Part shown: in pieces, positions 1 through 6,576 of the stretch
Numbering within the stretch: the first letter of the stretch is position 1
Layout of the letters: every line of letters starts with the position of its first letter
Source: Thermoanaerobaculia bacterium
Lineage (GTDB): Bacteria > Acidobacteriota > Thermoanaerobaculia > Multivoradales > UBA5704
Direction of reading: 5' to 3'
DNA: 12,658 nt
Assembly: GCA_025937035.1 (NCBI GenBank)
Contig: JAICSG010000048.1
Coordinates: 1-12,658 of the forward strand
Notes under the pieces: model-generated
Database searches by the model: none
Told to the model about the DNA's origin: nothing
Seen by the model: the letters and a program-made list of their open reading frames with translations, nothing else
Program-made: the position numbers and the translations under genes

Positions 1-721
1 AATGGAGCCCGACGTTGTAGCACCCCGCGGCATCGCCGCCGTCACAGGCGTCCTGGTAGAGGCTGAGCGCCCGGCCGTCGTCGCGGGGGACCCCCCGGCC
101 GGTGGCGTAGAGGAAGGCCAGGTGCGCGCAGCCCGCGGCGTTGTGGCCGTCGCAGGCTTGGCGGACCAGATCGAGGATGCGGGCGTCGCTGGCGGCGCCG
201 CCAAGCCTCTGAATGTAGCGGCCGCCGAGCTCGGCGCAGGCGGCGGCGCTGCCGCCGTGGCAGGCCCGCTCGAAGTATTGGTTGGCGCGTATTGGATCGG
301 CCGTCACGCCCTGCCCCTTCACGTAGAGGACGCCGAGCTCGTTGCACCCGGCGGCCCGTCCGGCTTGGCAGGCCTTCCCATAGAGGGCGAGAGCGCCGGC
401 CAGCGTCACCGGTTTTTCGAGGACCTCCGGGCCCCGCCGCACGGTGAGCCTGACCTCCTGGCCGGGGCTCCTGGCGAGGAGCAGGCTTTCCAGCGCGCAG
501 GGGCTGTCCACAGCCTTGCCGTCCACGGTGAGGAGCCGGTCGCCCGCGCGGAGCCCGGCGCCGGCGGCGGGACCGTCCTCGGCCAGGTCTTGCAGGACCA
601 CGCCGTCCCCAGGGGAGCTCGGGGCCTGAAAGCCGGCGCCCAGCGTGGCGGGGCCCGCCGGGCCGGCGTCTCCCGCGCAGCCGAGCGCCAGGAGCAGACA
701 GAGACAGAGGCCTGAGCGCAT
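1..721 (-). CDS. PDZ-domain, cysteine-paired Sel1/Hcp-repeat lipoprotein (3' end outside window)
   Basis: Reading leftward from ATG at 721, 240 codons stay open to the window edge, so the C-terminus is missing. The first 15 residues form a short lipoprotein signal with lipobox LALGC (lipidated Cys15), which predicts an envelope-anchored lipoprotein. Residues about 28-108 look like a PDZ domain (GLRAGDRLLTVDG at 56-68). From about 110 on there are Sel1-like helical repeats, each with a CX7C pair: Cys118/126, 154/162, 190/198 and 226/234, a period of exactly 36 residues. Cysteine-paired repeats of this kind are known from Helicobacter Hcp proteins, where the pairs form disulfides. The likely role is protein-protein interaction or scaffolding in the envelope; the partner is unknown. 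The start is supported by GAGGAGAG just upstream. Divergent from the SPOR gene. The plus strand is also open here but has no recognisable domain. Confidence 0.85.
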   Translation of the reverse strand, partial: MRSGLCLCLLLALGCAGDAGPAGPATLGAGFQAPSSPGDGVVLQDLAEDGPAAGAGLRAGDRLLTVDGKAVDSPCALESLLLARSPGQEVRLTVRRGPEVLEKPVTLAGALALYGKACQAGRAAGCNELGVLYVKGQGVTADPIRANQYFERACHGGSAAACAELGGRYIQRLGGAASDARILDLVRQACDGHNAAGCAHLAFLYATGRGVPRDDGRALSLYQDACDGGDAAGCYNVGLH

Positions 722-761
722 GAGCTCTCTCCTCGCTTGCCTCGGGATAATCGCGGCGGCC

Positions 762-789
762 ATCATAGCGTTCTCACCCTCGCGCCAAA
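762..789 (-). promoter_or_regulatory. Possible promoter for the lipoprotein gene
   Basis: On the minus strand a TATGAT hexamer (767-762) lies 16 bp downstream of TTTGGC (789-784). It matches the -10 consensus at five of six positions, with a poor -35. It would give a 5' leader of about 35 nt before the ATG at 721. Inference from consensus only. Confidence 0.35.
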
Positions 790-796
790 GCGGTGC

Positions 797-802
797 TATC
801 AT
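797..802 (+). promoter_or_regulatory. Possible -10 element for the SPOR-domain gene
   Basis: TATCAT sits 35 bp before the ATG at 838 and resembles a -10 hexamer. No convincing -35 is seen at the right spacing. It lies in the 116-bp divergent gap shared with the lipoprotein gene. Confidence 0.3.
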
Positions 803-837
803 CAGCCCTTTCTGACCCATTTGACGCCGAGGACATG

Positions 838-1506
838 ATGTACAACTTCCTCTTCGACAAGAAGTCCCTCGTCCTCCTGCTGTCCGGAGCAGGGGTCGCG
901 GGCGGCGTGCTGTTCTTTGCCGGGGTGCTGGTGGGGGTGCAATGGGGGCTGCCGTTCGAGACGGCTCCGGTCGCCGCGCCCGTCCGCCCGGCACCGAAGC
1001 GCGCCGCCCTCCAGACCGCCGACCGTCCCTGCAAGCCGGTGCCGGAGGCCGCTCCGGCCGCCCCTCCGCAGCCCGTGACGGTTCCCGATCTCTTTCCCCA
1101 GCCCGAGAAGCGCGCGGCGGCGGCCCCCGCGCCGGAGCCCGCGCCCGTCCAGCCGGCCCCGGAGCCTCCGGCCGCCTTCCCGGCCCCGGCGACGGTGGCC
1201 GCCGTGGCGGTGACCCGTGCTCCGGAGCCCGCGCCCGCCGAGCCCAAGGCATCCCCGGAGCCGCAGGCCGAGGGTCCGGGGCGCTATGCGCTCCAGATCG
1301 GCGCCTTCCGCGATCCCAAGAACTCCGAGAAGGTGATCCAGGAGCTGCAGGCCAAGGGGTATGAGCCCTACGTGGTCGAGCAGAAGGGGCGGAGCCTGCT
1401 GCGGATCGTGCGGATCGGCCGGTACGCCGACCGGGCCGAGGCGCTGCGGGCTGCCTCGGAGCTCCGCCGCCGCGAGGGGCTGGAGGCGATCGTCCGGCCG
1501 ATCTGA
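838..1506 (+). CDS. Single-pass membrane protein with C-terminal SPOR domain
   Basis: A 222-residue protein. Residues 1-10 are a short cytoplasmic tail, 11-34 a hydrophobic, glycine-rich membrane span, about 35-147 a low-complexity Pro/Ala/Glu-rich linker with repeated PAPEPAP-like units, and 148-222 a SPOR domain (GRYALQIGAF start, then KVIQELQAKGY and a Leu/Arg-rich end). SPOR domains bind glycan strands lacking stem peptides and typically bring proteins such as FtsN and DedD to the division septum; this topology and linker match that class. A division or envelope role is therefore likely, but the exact orthologue is not identifiable. Two ATGs lie side by side (835 and 838). GAGGA at 829-833 is only 1 nt from the first and 4 nt from the second, so 838 is preferred. 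An in-frame GTG at 793 lacks a ribosome site. Confidence 0.87.
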   Translation: MYNFLFDKKSLVLLLSGAGVAGGVLFFAGVLVGVQWGLPFETAPVAAPVRPAPKRAALQTADRPCKPVPEAAPAAPPQPVTVPDLFPQPEKRAAAAPAPEPAPVQPAPEPPAAFPAPATVAAVAVTRAPEPAPAEPKASPEPQAEGPGRYALQIGAFRDPKNSEKVIQELQAKGYEPYVVEQKGRSLLRIVRIGRYADRAEALRAASELRRREGLEAIVRPI

Positions 1507-1510
1507 AGCA

Positions 1511-1658
1511 CCCCGCCCGGGCATGAATGCCCGGGCTACGCTTCAACCGAAAAGCCGGGTGAACCCGGCTCCTGGAAGAAGAGCGTCTCTGACTTCGGAG
1601 CCGGCTTCAGCCGGCTTTTCGTTTCCGGCGTAGCCCGGGCATTTATGCCCGGGCGGGG
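1511..1658. repeat. 148-bp nested inverted repeat of four hairpins (REPIN/MITE-like)
   Basis: The element has one symmetry axis near 1584.5. Outer arms 1511-1541 and 1628-1658 are complementary at 30 of 31 positions; inner arms 1548-1572 and 1597-1621 at 23 of 25. Each arm is also a hairpin on its own: GCCCGGGCAT, two bases, ATGCCCGGGC at 1515-1536 and 1633-1654; AGCCGGG-TGAA-CCCGGCT at 1553-1570; AGCCGGC-TTCA-GCCGGCT at 1599-1616. A small AGAG-CGT-CTCT hairpin (1580-1590) sits in the centre. It fills the gap between two converging genes (SPOR and FadL-type). Known paired REP elements (REPINs) and non-autonomous miniature elements look like this. It may also stop transcription from both sides, though no T-tract follows any hairpin. 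Dispersal in the genome cannot be seen from one copy. Confidence 0.85.
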
Positions 1659-1681
1659 CGGCCGACTGGTCTGGCGGCCCC

Positions 1682-2965
1682 CTACTTCGTGACCGAGATC
1701 CCCAGCAGGTAGGTGTTCCCCTTGTAGGTGCCGTTCAGCCCGTCGGCGTTGGTCGTGGTCTTGCGGATCGCCGGGGCGATGAATTGGAAGCCGATGTCGA
1801 GCCAGTCGCGACCGATGCCGGCGCTGAAGATGCTGCGCTTGGCGTCCGGCAGGATGGGGGCCAGGCTGGCGTCCGGCTGCGGGGTGTCCTCGAAGGCATA
1901 GCCGAGCCGGAGCACCATCCCCTTGCCCATCTTGAGCTGCGCTCCCAGACGGTAGGAGAGGGTGTCGTCCCAGGCGCCCTGGAGCGTCTGGTCGAAGGCC
2001 GGGTTGTTGGGGAAGAAGACGTTGAGCCCTTTGAAGCGGCTCCAGCCGGTCTGGGTGACGTCGGTCTCCACCCAGAGCTTGGGACCGAGGGCGAAGCCCA
2101 CTCCCAGGGTGGCGGTCTGGGGGAAGTCGATCGAGGTGCCGATCTTCAGGTTGGTGTCGTAGGGGAGGCTGGCGCGGTTGAGGGCGTCGATCTGGGCGTC
2201 GCCGGTCGAGACCTGAGTTAGCCGGCCGGCGCCCGCGAAGTCGATCCTGATCGGGCTCCGGTAGGTGACCCCCCAGGCGAACCCCTGGCCGATCTTGTGG
2301 AGGAAGCCGGCGTCCCAGCCCAGCCCGTAGTCCCAGTCGGTGTCGATGGCGAAGCTGCCGACGTCCTGGATCTCACCGGTATTGGGGTTGGCGCCGGGGA
2401 GCCGCCGCCCCATGGAGAATTTGGCGCTGCGGTAGATGACGCCCACCCCGAAGCCGACGCTCGGGGTCACCTTGAAAGAGAGGTTGGTGTTGAGGTCGTA
2501 GCTCTGGAGCTGGCCGCGGGTGGCGAGGTAGCGGCCGGCGAAGGTGCCGGGGTCGTCCCATTCGGTCTTGAAGGAGTAGGGGGTGTAGGCGGCGATGCCG
2601 AGCTTGAGCTTTTCGCCCAGGGGCTTGACCGCGTAGAGGTGGGGGAGGACGGTGAAGGCCTTCTTCTGCTGGCCCGCGGTCCCCACGCCGATGCCGGGCG
2701 CGGCCCCCTGGTACTGGGATTCGTTGAGGTACTCCGTGGCGAGGCCCGCGGTGAGCTTCCCCTTCTTGAGCAGGGCGAGGCCGCCGGGGTTGTAGAAGCT
2801 GGCGGTGGGATCGCTCGCCTGGGCGGTGAAGGCGCCCGCCAGCCCCATGGCCTTGATGCCGGGATCGGGAGCGGTGAAGCCGGAGGCCCCCGCGGGCCCT
2901 CCGGCGAGCGCGAATCCACAGGAGCAGGCGAGCGCGATCGACTTCAACCGGCCTTGTCCAGTCAT
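1682..2965 (-). CDS. FadL/OMPP1/TodX-family outer-membrane transport protein
   Basis: A 427-residue protein, the usual length for the family. FadL-type barrels carry long-chain fatty acids or other hydrophobic compounds across the outer membrane. Residues 1-27 form a Sec signal peptide (basic start, Ala/Leu/Cys-rich core, likely cleavage after AGA). The mature N-terminus shows the family hallmarks GFTAPDPGIKAMGLAGAF and SDPTASFYNPGG (Asn59-Pro60, the NPA-like hatch motif). The rest alternates aromatic and polar residues with repeated LGVGFALG, YRSPIRIDF and LRLGYAFEDTP segments typical of FadL beta strands, ending LLGISVTK. The substrate cannot be read from sequence. The start at 2965 is chosen because GGAG (2977-2974) lies 8 nt upstream and the signal peptide begins correctly; a 13-residue extension to 3004 would bury it. 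It has its own promoter and converges on the SPOR gene. Confidence 0.92.
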   Translation of the reverse strand: MTGQGRLKSIALACSCGFALAGGPAGASGFTAPDPGIKAMGLAGAFTAQASDPTASFYNPGGLALLKKGKLTAGLATEYLNESQYQGAAPGIGVGTAGQQKKAFTVLPHLYAVKPLGEKLKLGIAAYTPYSFKTEWDDPGTFAGRYLATRGQLQSYDLNTNLSFKVTPSVGFGVGVIYRSAKFSMGRRLPGANPNTGEIQDVGSFAIDTDWDYGLGWDAGFLHKIGQGFAWGVTYRSPIRIDFAGAGRLTQVSTGDAQIDALNRASLPYDTNLKIGTSIDFPQTATLGVGFALGPKLWVETDVTQTGWSRFKGLNVFFPNNPAFDQTLQGAWDDTLSYRLGAQLKMGKGMVLRLGYAFEDTPQPDASLAPILPDAKRSIFSAGIGRDWLDIGFQFIAPAIRKTTTNADGLNGTYKGNTYLLGISVTK

Positions 2966-3003
2966 GTGCGTTTCTCCAGCGACAATCAAGAGCTTGCGGC
3001 GCA

Positions 3004-3032
3004 AACTTAGGCGAACCCCCCAAAGGTGTCAA
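3004..3032 (-). promoter_or_regulatory. Sigma-70-type promoter of the FadL-type gene
   Basis: On the minus strand a perfect TTGACA (3032-3027) is followed, after exactly 17 bp, by TAAGTT (3009-3004). Transcription would begin near 2997, giving a leader of about 30 nt that carries the GGAG ribosome site. This is the best promoter match in the window. Confidence 0.65.
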
Positions 3033-3048
3033 ATGGGTGCCGAAAGAC

Positions 3049-3089
3049 CTACCCGATCAGGCGGCCCGTTGGGAGGCCGATCCTGGTAG
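3049..3089. promoter_or_regulatory. Imperfect inverted repeat upstream of the UreH-like gene
   Basis: CTACC (3049-3053), GATC (3055-3058) and GGCC (3063-3066) pair with GGCC (3075-3078), GATC (3079-3082) and GGTAG (3085-3089), leaving small bulges and an 8-base loop. It lies 13 bp before the ATG at 3103 and its right end overlaps a possible -10 hexamer (TAGAGT, 3087-3092). It could be an operator or a folded leader. Function is inferred from position only. Confidence 0.35.
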
Positions 3090-3102
3090 AGTTCGTCCCC
3101 AT

Positions 3103-3738
3103 ATGAATCTTCCGACCCTCGTCGCCGGTCTCGCCGGTCTGTCCGCCGGCCTCATCCACGCCCTCTCCGGGCCGGATCACCTGTCGGCCGTGGCGCCGCT
3201 GGTGATCAACGAGCGGAGCCGCCGCTGGCGGATGGGGCTCTTCTGGGGGATCGGCCACAGCCTGGGGGTGTGGATCGTGGGGCTGATCGCGCTGGCCCTG
3301 CGCGGGGTCCTGCCGGTGGCGAGCCTCTCCTCCTGGAGCGAGCGGCTGGTGGGGGCGGTGCTGATCGGGGTGGGACTGTGGGGGCTGCGCCGGGCGTTCT
3401 TCGCCAAGCTGCCGGCGCCCCACGTCCACGACGGCGAGGGCCATCCCAAGGGGCGCCCCGGCCGCGCGGCGGTGATGATCGGCGGCCTGCACGGCCTGGC
3501 CGGCAGCTCGCACATCCTGGGGCTGCTGCCGGCGCTGGCGCTCCCCTCCCGCTGGGCGTCGCTGGCCTATGTGGTCGGCTTCGGGCTCGGGGCCGTGGCG
3601 GGGATGACCCTGTTCTCCTCGACTTTCGGCCTGATCGCCCACCGGATCACCGGCCGGGGTCAGCGGGCCTACCAGGCCCTCCTCGCCTCGTTCTCGGCGG
3701 CGGCGATCGTGGTGGGCGGGTACTGGCTGATGTCGTAG
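3103..3738 (+). CDS. UreH/NicO-type metal transporter-like membrane protein
   Basis: A 211-residue, strongly hydrophobic protein with about six membrane spans. Key motifs are HALSGPDH (His19, Asp25, His26) in the first span and WGIGHSLGV (His52), which match the HX4-5DH and GHS signatures of nickel/cobalt transporters and UreH-like proteins. A His-containing loop (His107, 109, 114; PHVHDGEGHP) separates the two halves, and the second half has GGLHGLAGSSH (His130, His137). Transport of Ni, Co or another divalent metal across the inner membrane is the likely role; direction and metal are not determinable. No urease or hydrogenase gene lies in the window to fix the substrate. ATG 3103 is chosen because it opens directly on the first span; an upstream in-frame GTG at 3037 adds a charged 22-residue stretch. 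No good ribosome site is present. Confidence 0.8.
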   Translation: MNLPTLVAGLAGLSAGLIHALSGPDHLSAVAPLVINERSRRWRMGLFWGIGHSLGVWIVGLIALALRGVLPVASLSSWSERLVGAVLIGVGLWGLRRAFFAKLPAPHVHDGEGHPKGRPGRAAVMIGGLHGLAGSSHILGLLPALALPSRWASLAYVVGFGLGAVAGMTLFSSTFGLIAHRITGRGQRAYQALLASFSAAAIVVGGYWLMS

Positions 3739-3766
3739 CCCGGAATCATCCTTCCTTTCCATCTGT

Positions 3767-3772
3767 TAGACT
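3767..3772 (+). promoter_or_regulatory. Possible -10 element for rimO, leaderless type
   Basis: TAGACT ends 8 nt before the rimO ATG at 3781, and no Shine-Dalgarno sequence is present. A start of transcription at or next to the ATG would give a leaderless mRNA. No clear -35 is seen. Confidence 0.35.
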
Positions 3773-3780
3773 CCGCGCCG

Positions 3781-5187
3781 ATGTCCGACCCCGTCCGCCG
3801 CCCCCGCGTGGGCATGATCAGCCTGGGCTGCCCGAAGAACCTCGTCGACTCCGAGATCATGCTCGGAGAGCTGGGGCGGCGCGGCTATGAGGTGGTCAAC
3901 GACCTCGACGGCGCGGACACGGTGGTGGTCAACACCTGCGCCTTCATCGAGGAGGCCCAGCAGGAGTCGATCGACACCATCCTGGAGGTGGTCGGCCGCA
4001 AGGGGAAGGGGGTCGAGCGGGTGCTGGTGGCCGGCTGCATGGTCAACCGCTTCGGCGACCAGCTCGCCCGGGAGATCCCCGAGATCGACGGCTTCGTGGG
4101 CCTCGACCAGCTCCGCGAGGTGGGGGACGTGGTGCAACTCGGCGGCGGTCCGCCGCTGCCCGCGCCATCCCACATGGTGTTCGACCACACGGCCCCCCGG
4201 CTGCTCACCACCCGGGGGCACGCGTACCTCAAGGTCGCCGAGGGGTGCAACAACCCCTGCACCTTCTGCGCGATCCCGGTCTGGCGCGGGCGTTTCCGCA
4301 GCCGCACGATCGAGAGCCTGGTCGCGGAGGCGAAGCAGCTCGAGGAGGCGGGGATCACCGAGCTCAATCTGATCGCCCAGGACACCACCCGCTACGGGGA
4401 GGATCTGGGGATGCGCCGGCACGGCCTCACGCGGCTGGTCGAGGCGCTCCTCCAGCACACGTCGATCCCCTGGATCCGGTTCCTTTACGCCTATCCGACC
4501 ACGCTGGATGAAGATCTGCTCCGCCTGATGGGCAGCGAGGAGCGCTTCTGCTCCTATCTCGACATGCCGCTCCAGCACAGCCACGGGGAGATCCTCTCGA
4601 CCATGCGGCGCGGGGGGGACGCGAAGCGGTACCTCCGCCTGCTCGACCGGGCTCGCGAGCTCGCCGCCGACGTCTTCCTGCGCTCGACCTTCATCGTGGG
4701 CTTCCCGGGCGAGACCGAGGAGCATTTCCGGGACCTCCTGGAATTTATCGAGCGGGCCCGCTTCGACCACCTGGGCGCCTTTGCCTACAGCCCGGAGGAG
4801 GGGACGCCGGGGGCCGAGCTCAAGGGCAGGGTGCCGAAGAACGTCCAGCGCCGGCGCCTGCGGCAGCTTCTGGAGGCCCAGAAGCCGATCGCACTCGCCC
4901 AGCGCCAGCGGCTGGTGGGCCGGCGGATGCCGGTGCTCGTGGAGGGGGCCTGCGAGGAGTCCGAGCACCTCCTCCAGGGGCGCCATCACGGGATGGCCCC
5001 GCAGATCGACGGCCGCGTGTTGATCAACGACGGCTCGGCCCCCGCCGGCACCCTGGCCCTGGTCGAGATCACCGAGGCCTATGCCGACGACCTGGTGGGC
5101 CATGTCGTGGGCGCCGTCCGTCCCCAGGACGCGGACCGCGTGACGATCTCGGAAGTAATCTCGGAAAGCACCGCCGTCCTCGCCTGA
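3781..5187 (+). CDS. rimO: Ribosomal protein S12 methylthiotransferase RimO
   Basis: A 468-residue radical-SAM enzyme that adds a methylthio group to the conserved Asp of ribosomal protein S12 (Asp88 in E. coli). The N-terminal methylthiotransferase domain carries the three Cys ligands of the auxiliary cluster (Cys17 in SLGCPKN, Cys53 in VVNTCAF, Cys86 in VAGCMVNRF). The radical-SAM core has the CX3CX2C motif, Cys156, Cys160 and Cys163 (GCNNPCTFCAIP). Further RimO signatures are YLDMPLQHSHGEIL and FIVGFPGETEEHF, and a C-terminal TRAM domain lies at about 390-460. The opening SLGCPKNLVDSE separates RimO from its tRNA-modifying relative MiaB. Length is normal or slightly long, and all six cysteines are present, so it should be active. 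ribF follows after 19 bp. Confidence 0.97.
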   Translation: MSDPVRRPRVGMISLGCPKNLVDSEIMLGELGRRGYEVVNDLDGADTVVVNTCAFIEEAQQESIDTILEVVGRKGKGVERVLVAGCMVNRFGDQLAREIPEIDGFVGLDQLREVGDVVQLGGGPPLPAPSHMVFDHTAPRLLTTRGHAYLKVAEGCNNPCTFCAIPVWRGRFRSRTIESLVAEAKQLEEAGITELNLIAQDTTRYGEDLGMRRHGLTRLVEALLQHTSIPWIRFLYAYPTTLDEDLLRLMGSEERFCSYLDMPLQHSHGEILSTMRRGGDAKRYLRLLDRARELAADVFLRSTFIVGFPGETEEHFRDLLEFIERARFDHLGAFAYSPEEGTPGAELKGRVPKNVQRRRLRQLLEAQKPIALAQRQRLVGRRMPVLVEGACEESEHLLQGRHHGMAPQIDGRVLINDGSAPAGTLALVEITEAYADDLVGHVVGAVRPQDADRVTISEVISESTAVLA

Positions 5188-5193
5188 GAGCGA

Positions 5194-5199
5194 TAAGCT
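5194..5199 (+). promoter_or_regulatory. Possible -10 element for ribF, leaderless type
   Basis: TAAGCT ends 7 nt before the ribF ATG at 5207, inside the 19-bp rimO-ribF gap. There is no Shine-Dalgarno sequence before ribF. It resembles the TAAGTT used by the FadL-type promoter. A -35 is not recognisable, and read-through from rimO is equally possible. Confidence 0.3.
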
Positions 5200-5206
5200 C
5201 CCGCCC

Positions 5207-6187
5207 ATGCACGTCGTCCAGGACGCATTCAACAGCAGCGACCTGCCGCAGGGCGGCGTCGTCACCATCGGCAACTTTGATGGGGTCCACCGCGGCCAGC
5301 GGGCGATCCTGGACCGCGCCGTGGCCCGTGCCCGGGAGCTGGGCGTCCCGGCGATGGTCGTCACCTTCGATCCCCACCCCCTGGCCGTCCTCGCGCCGGA
5401 GCGGGCGCCGGTGCCGCTGACCACGCCGAAGCAGAAGGAGGCTCTGCTGGAGGAGGCCGGGACCTCGGCGATGCTGGTGGTCCGCTTCACCCCCGAATTC
5501 TCGCGGGTGCCGGCGGGGCAGTTCGTGCGCGAGCTCCTGCACGAGAAGCTGCGGGTCCAGGAGGTCTACGTGGGCGAGGGCTTCGTCTTCGGCCACCAGC
5601 GGGACGGGAATCTGGAATTGTTGCAGAGGATGGGCGGGGAGCTCGGCTTTGCCGCGCACGGCGTGCCGGAGGTGGCCTGGGGGGGCGAGCGGATCTCCAG
5701 CACCCGCATCCGGCGGGCCCTCGGCGAGGGGCGGGTCACCGACGCCATGGAGATGCTGGGGCGGCCGTACTCGATCGCGGGCACCATCGCCCGCGGCGAC
5801 CGCATGGGGCAGAAGCTGGGCTGGCCGACGATCAACGTCGCCTCCGAGAACAAGCTGCTGCCCGCCGACGGCGTCTACGCCTGCCGGGTGTTCTTCCCGA
5901 GCTACCCGGCGACCTTCGACGGCGTCACCAACATCGGCACGCGGCCGACCGTGTACGAGAACTATCAGCGGGTGGTGGAGAGCCACATCCTCGACTTCAA
6001 GGCCAACGTCTACGGCCAGCGGGTGGAGCTGCAGTTCCACAAGCGCTTGCGCGAGGAACGGATCTTCCCCACGGTGATGGACCTCTCGGCGCAGATCGGC
6101 CGGGACGTGGAGGCGACGCGCGAGTTTTTCGCCCACCGGCGAAGGGTGGAACAAGAGACGGCCCCCGCCGCGTTGGAAGGGGAGTAG
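5207..6187 (+). CDS. ribF: Bifunctional riboflavin kinase / FMN adenylyltransferase RibF
   Basis: A 326-residue cytosolic enzyme that makes FMN from riboflavin and FAD from FMN. The N-terminal adenylyltransferase domain (about 15-170) has IGNFDGVHRGQ (21-31), TFDPHP, VGEGFVFGHQRDGN and ISSTRIRRAL. The C-terminal riboflavin kinase domain (about 185-310) has GDRMGQKLGWPTINV, GVYACRV, NIGTRPTV and VESHILDF, which carries the catalytic Glu. Length is normal. One oddity: the usual GVHxGH motif ends in Gln31 (CAG, 5297-5299) where most family members have the second catalytic-site His. The other motifs are intact. The ATG at 5207 is the only sensible start, since the domain begins about 15 residues in. 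Probably co-transcribed with rimO or from its own leaderless promoter; a hairpin follows immediately. Confidence 0.95.
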   Translation: MHVVQDAFNSSDLPQGGVVTIGNFDGVHRGQRAILDRAVARARELGVPAMVVTFDPHPLAVLAPERAPVPLTTPKQKEALLEEAGTSAMLVVRFTPEFSRVPAGQFVRELLHEKLRVQEVYVGEGFVFGHQRDGNLELLQRMGGELGFAAHGVPEVAWGGERISSTRIRRALGEGRVTDAMEMLGRPYSIAGTIARGDRMGQKLGWPTINVASENKLLPADGVYACRVFFPSYPATFDGVTNIGTRPTVYENYQRVVESHILDFKANVYGQRVELQFHKRLREERIFPTVMDLSAQIGRDVEATREFFAHRRRVEQETAPAALEGE

Positions 6188-6210
6188 GGCCGCCCGTGAG
6201 GCGGCCGTCT
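6188..6210 (+). terminator. Hairpin directly after ribF, possible terminator
   Basis: GGCCGCC (6188-6194), loop CGTGA, GGCGGCC (6200-6206) forms a perfect 7-bp GC stem starting one base after the ribF stop. It is followed by GTCT, a very weak T-tract. It could terminate or stabilise the ribF message before trxA. Confidence 0.45.
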
Positions 6211-6241
6211 TCATGAAACGTTACCGGAGAGGAAGGCAATC

Positions 6242-6568
6242 ATGGCCAGTGAGAAGATCCTGACGGTCACCGATGACAATTTCGAGACCGAGGTTTTGAA
6301 GTCGGACAAGCCGGTTCTGGTGGACTTCTGGGCCTCCTGGTGCGGCCCCTGCCGCGCCGTGGCGCCGGTGCTCGACCAGATCGCCGAGGAGAACGACAAG
6401 GTCCGCATCGCCAAGCTGAACGTGGACGAGCAGCAGAAGATCGCCTATCAGTTCCAGGTGTCGAGCATCCCCACCTTCATCCTGTTCAAGGATGGCAAGA
6501 TGGCCGACCGCACCATGGGCGCCATGCCCAAGCAGGCCTTCGAGAAGTTCATCGAGCGCAATCTGTAG
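6242..6568 (+). CDS. trxA: Thioredoxin
   Basis: A 108-residue protein of standard thioredoxin size with no signal peptide, so a cytosolic general disulfide reductase working with thioredoxin reductase. The active site is WCGPC (Cys34, Cys37) after the VLVDFWAS strand. Other features are KLNVDEQQ, the cis-proline loop SSIPTF, and FKDGK. A strong purine-rich ribosome site (GGAGAGGAAGG, 6226-6236) sits 5 nt before the ATG. It is separated from ribF by a hairpin and followed after 8 bp by the M24 peptidase gene, so the two are likely one transcript. A CGTTACC string (6219-6225) just upstream recurs before two later genes. Confidence 0.97.
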   Translation: MASEKILTVTDDNFETEVLKSDKPVLVDFWASWCGPCRAVAPVLDQIAEENDKVRIAKLNVDEQQKIAYQFQVSSIPTFILFKDGKMADRTMGAMPKQAFEKFIERNL

Positions 6569-6576
6569 CTGAGCGC

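Noticed and set aside
2..715. Open frame on the plus strand opposite the lipoprotein gene
   Set aside because: The minus strand shows a lipobox, PDZ motif and exact 36-residue cysteine repeats; the plus frame shows no domain and is explained by high GC.
793..837. Upstream GTG start for the SPOR-domain protein
   Set aside because: No ribosome site, and it would place 15 polar residues before the membrane anchor; GAGGA serves the ATG at 838.
1511..1658. Simple Rho-independent terminator or CRISPR-type repeat
   Set aside because: No T-tract follows any of the hairpins, and there are no regularly spaced direct repeats with spacers; the inverted nested symmetry fits a REPIN-like element better.
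3766..5490. 574-codon open frame antisense to rimO and the start of ribF
   Set aside because: Low-complexity His/Arg/Leu-rich translation with no motif; rimO on the other strand has all its cysteines and family motifs.
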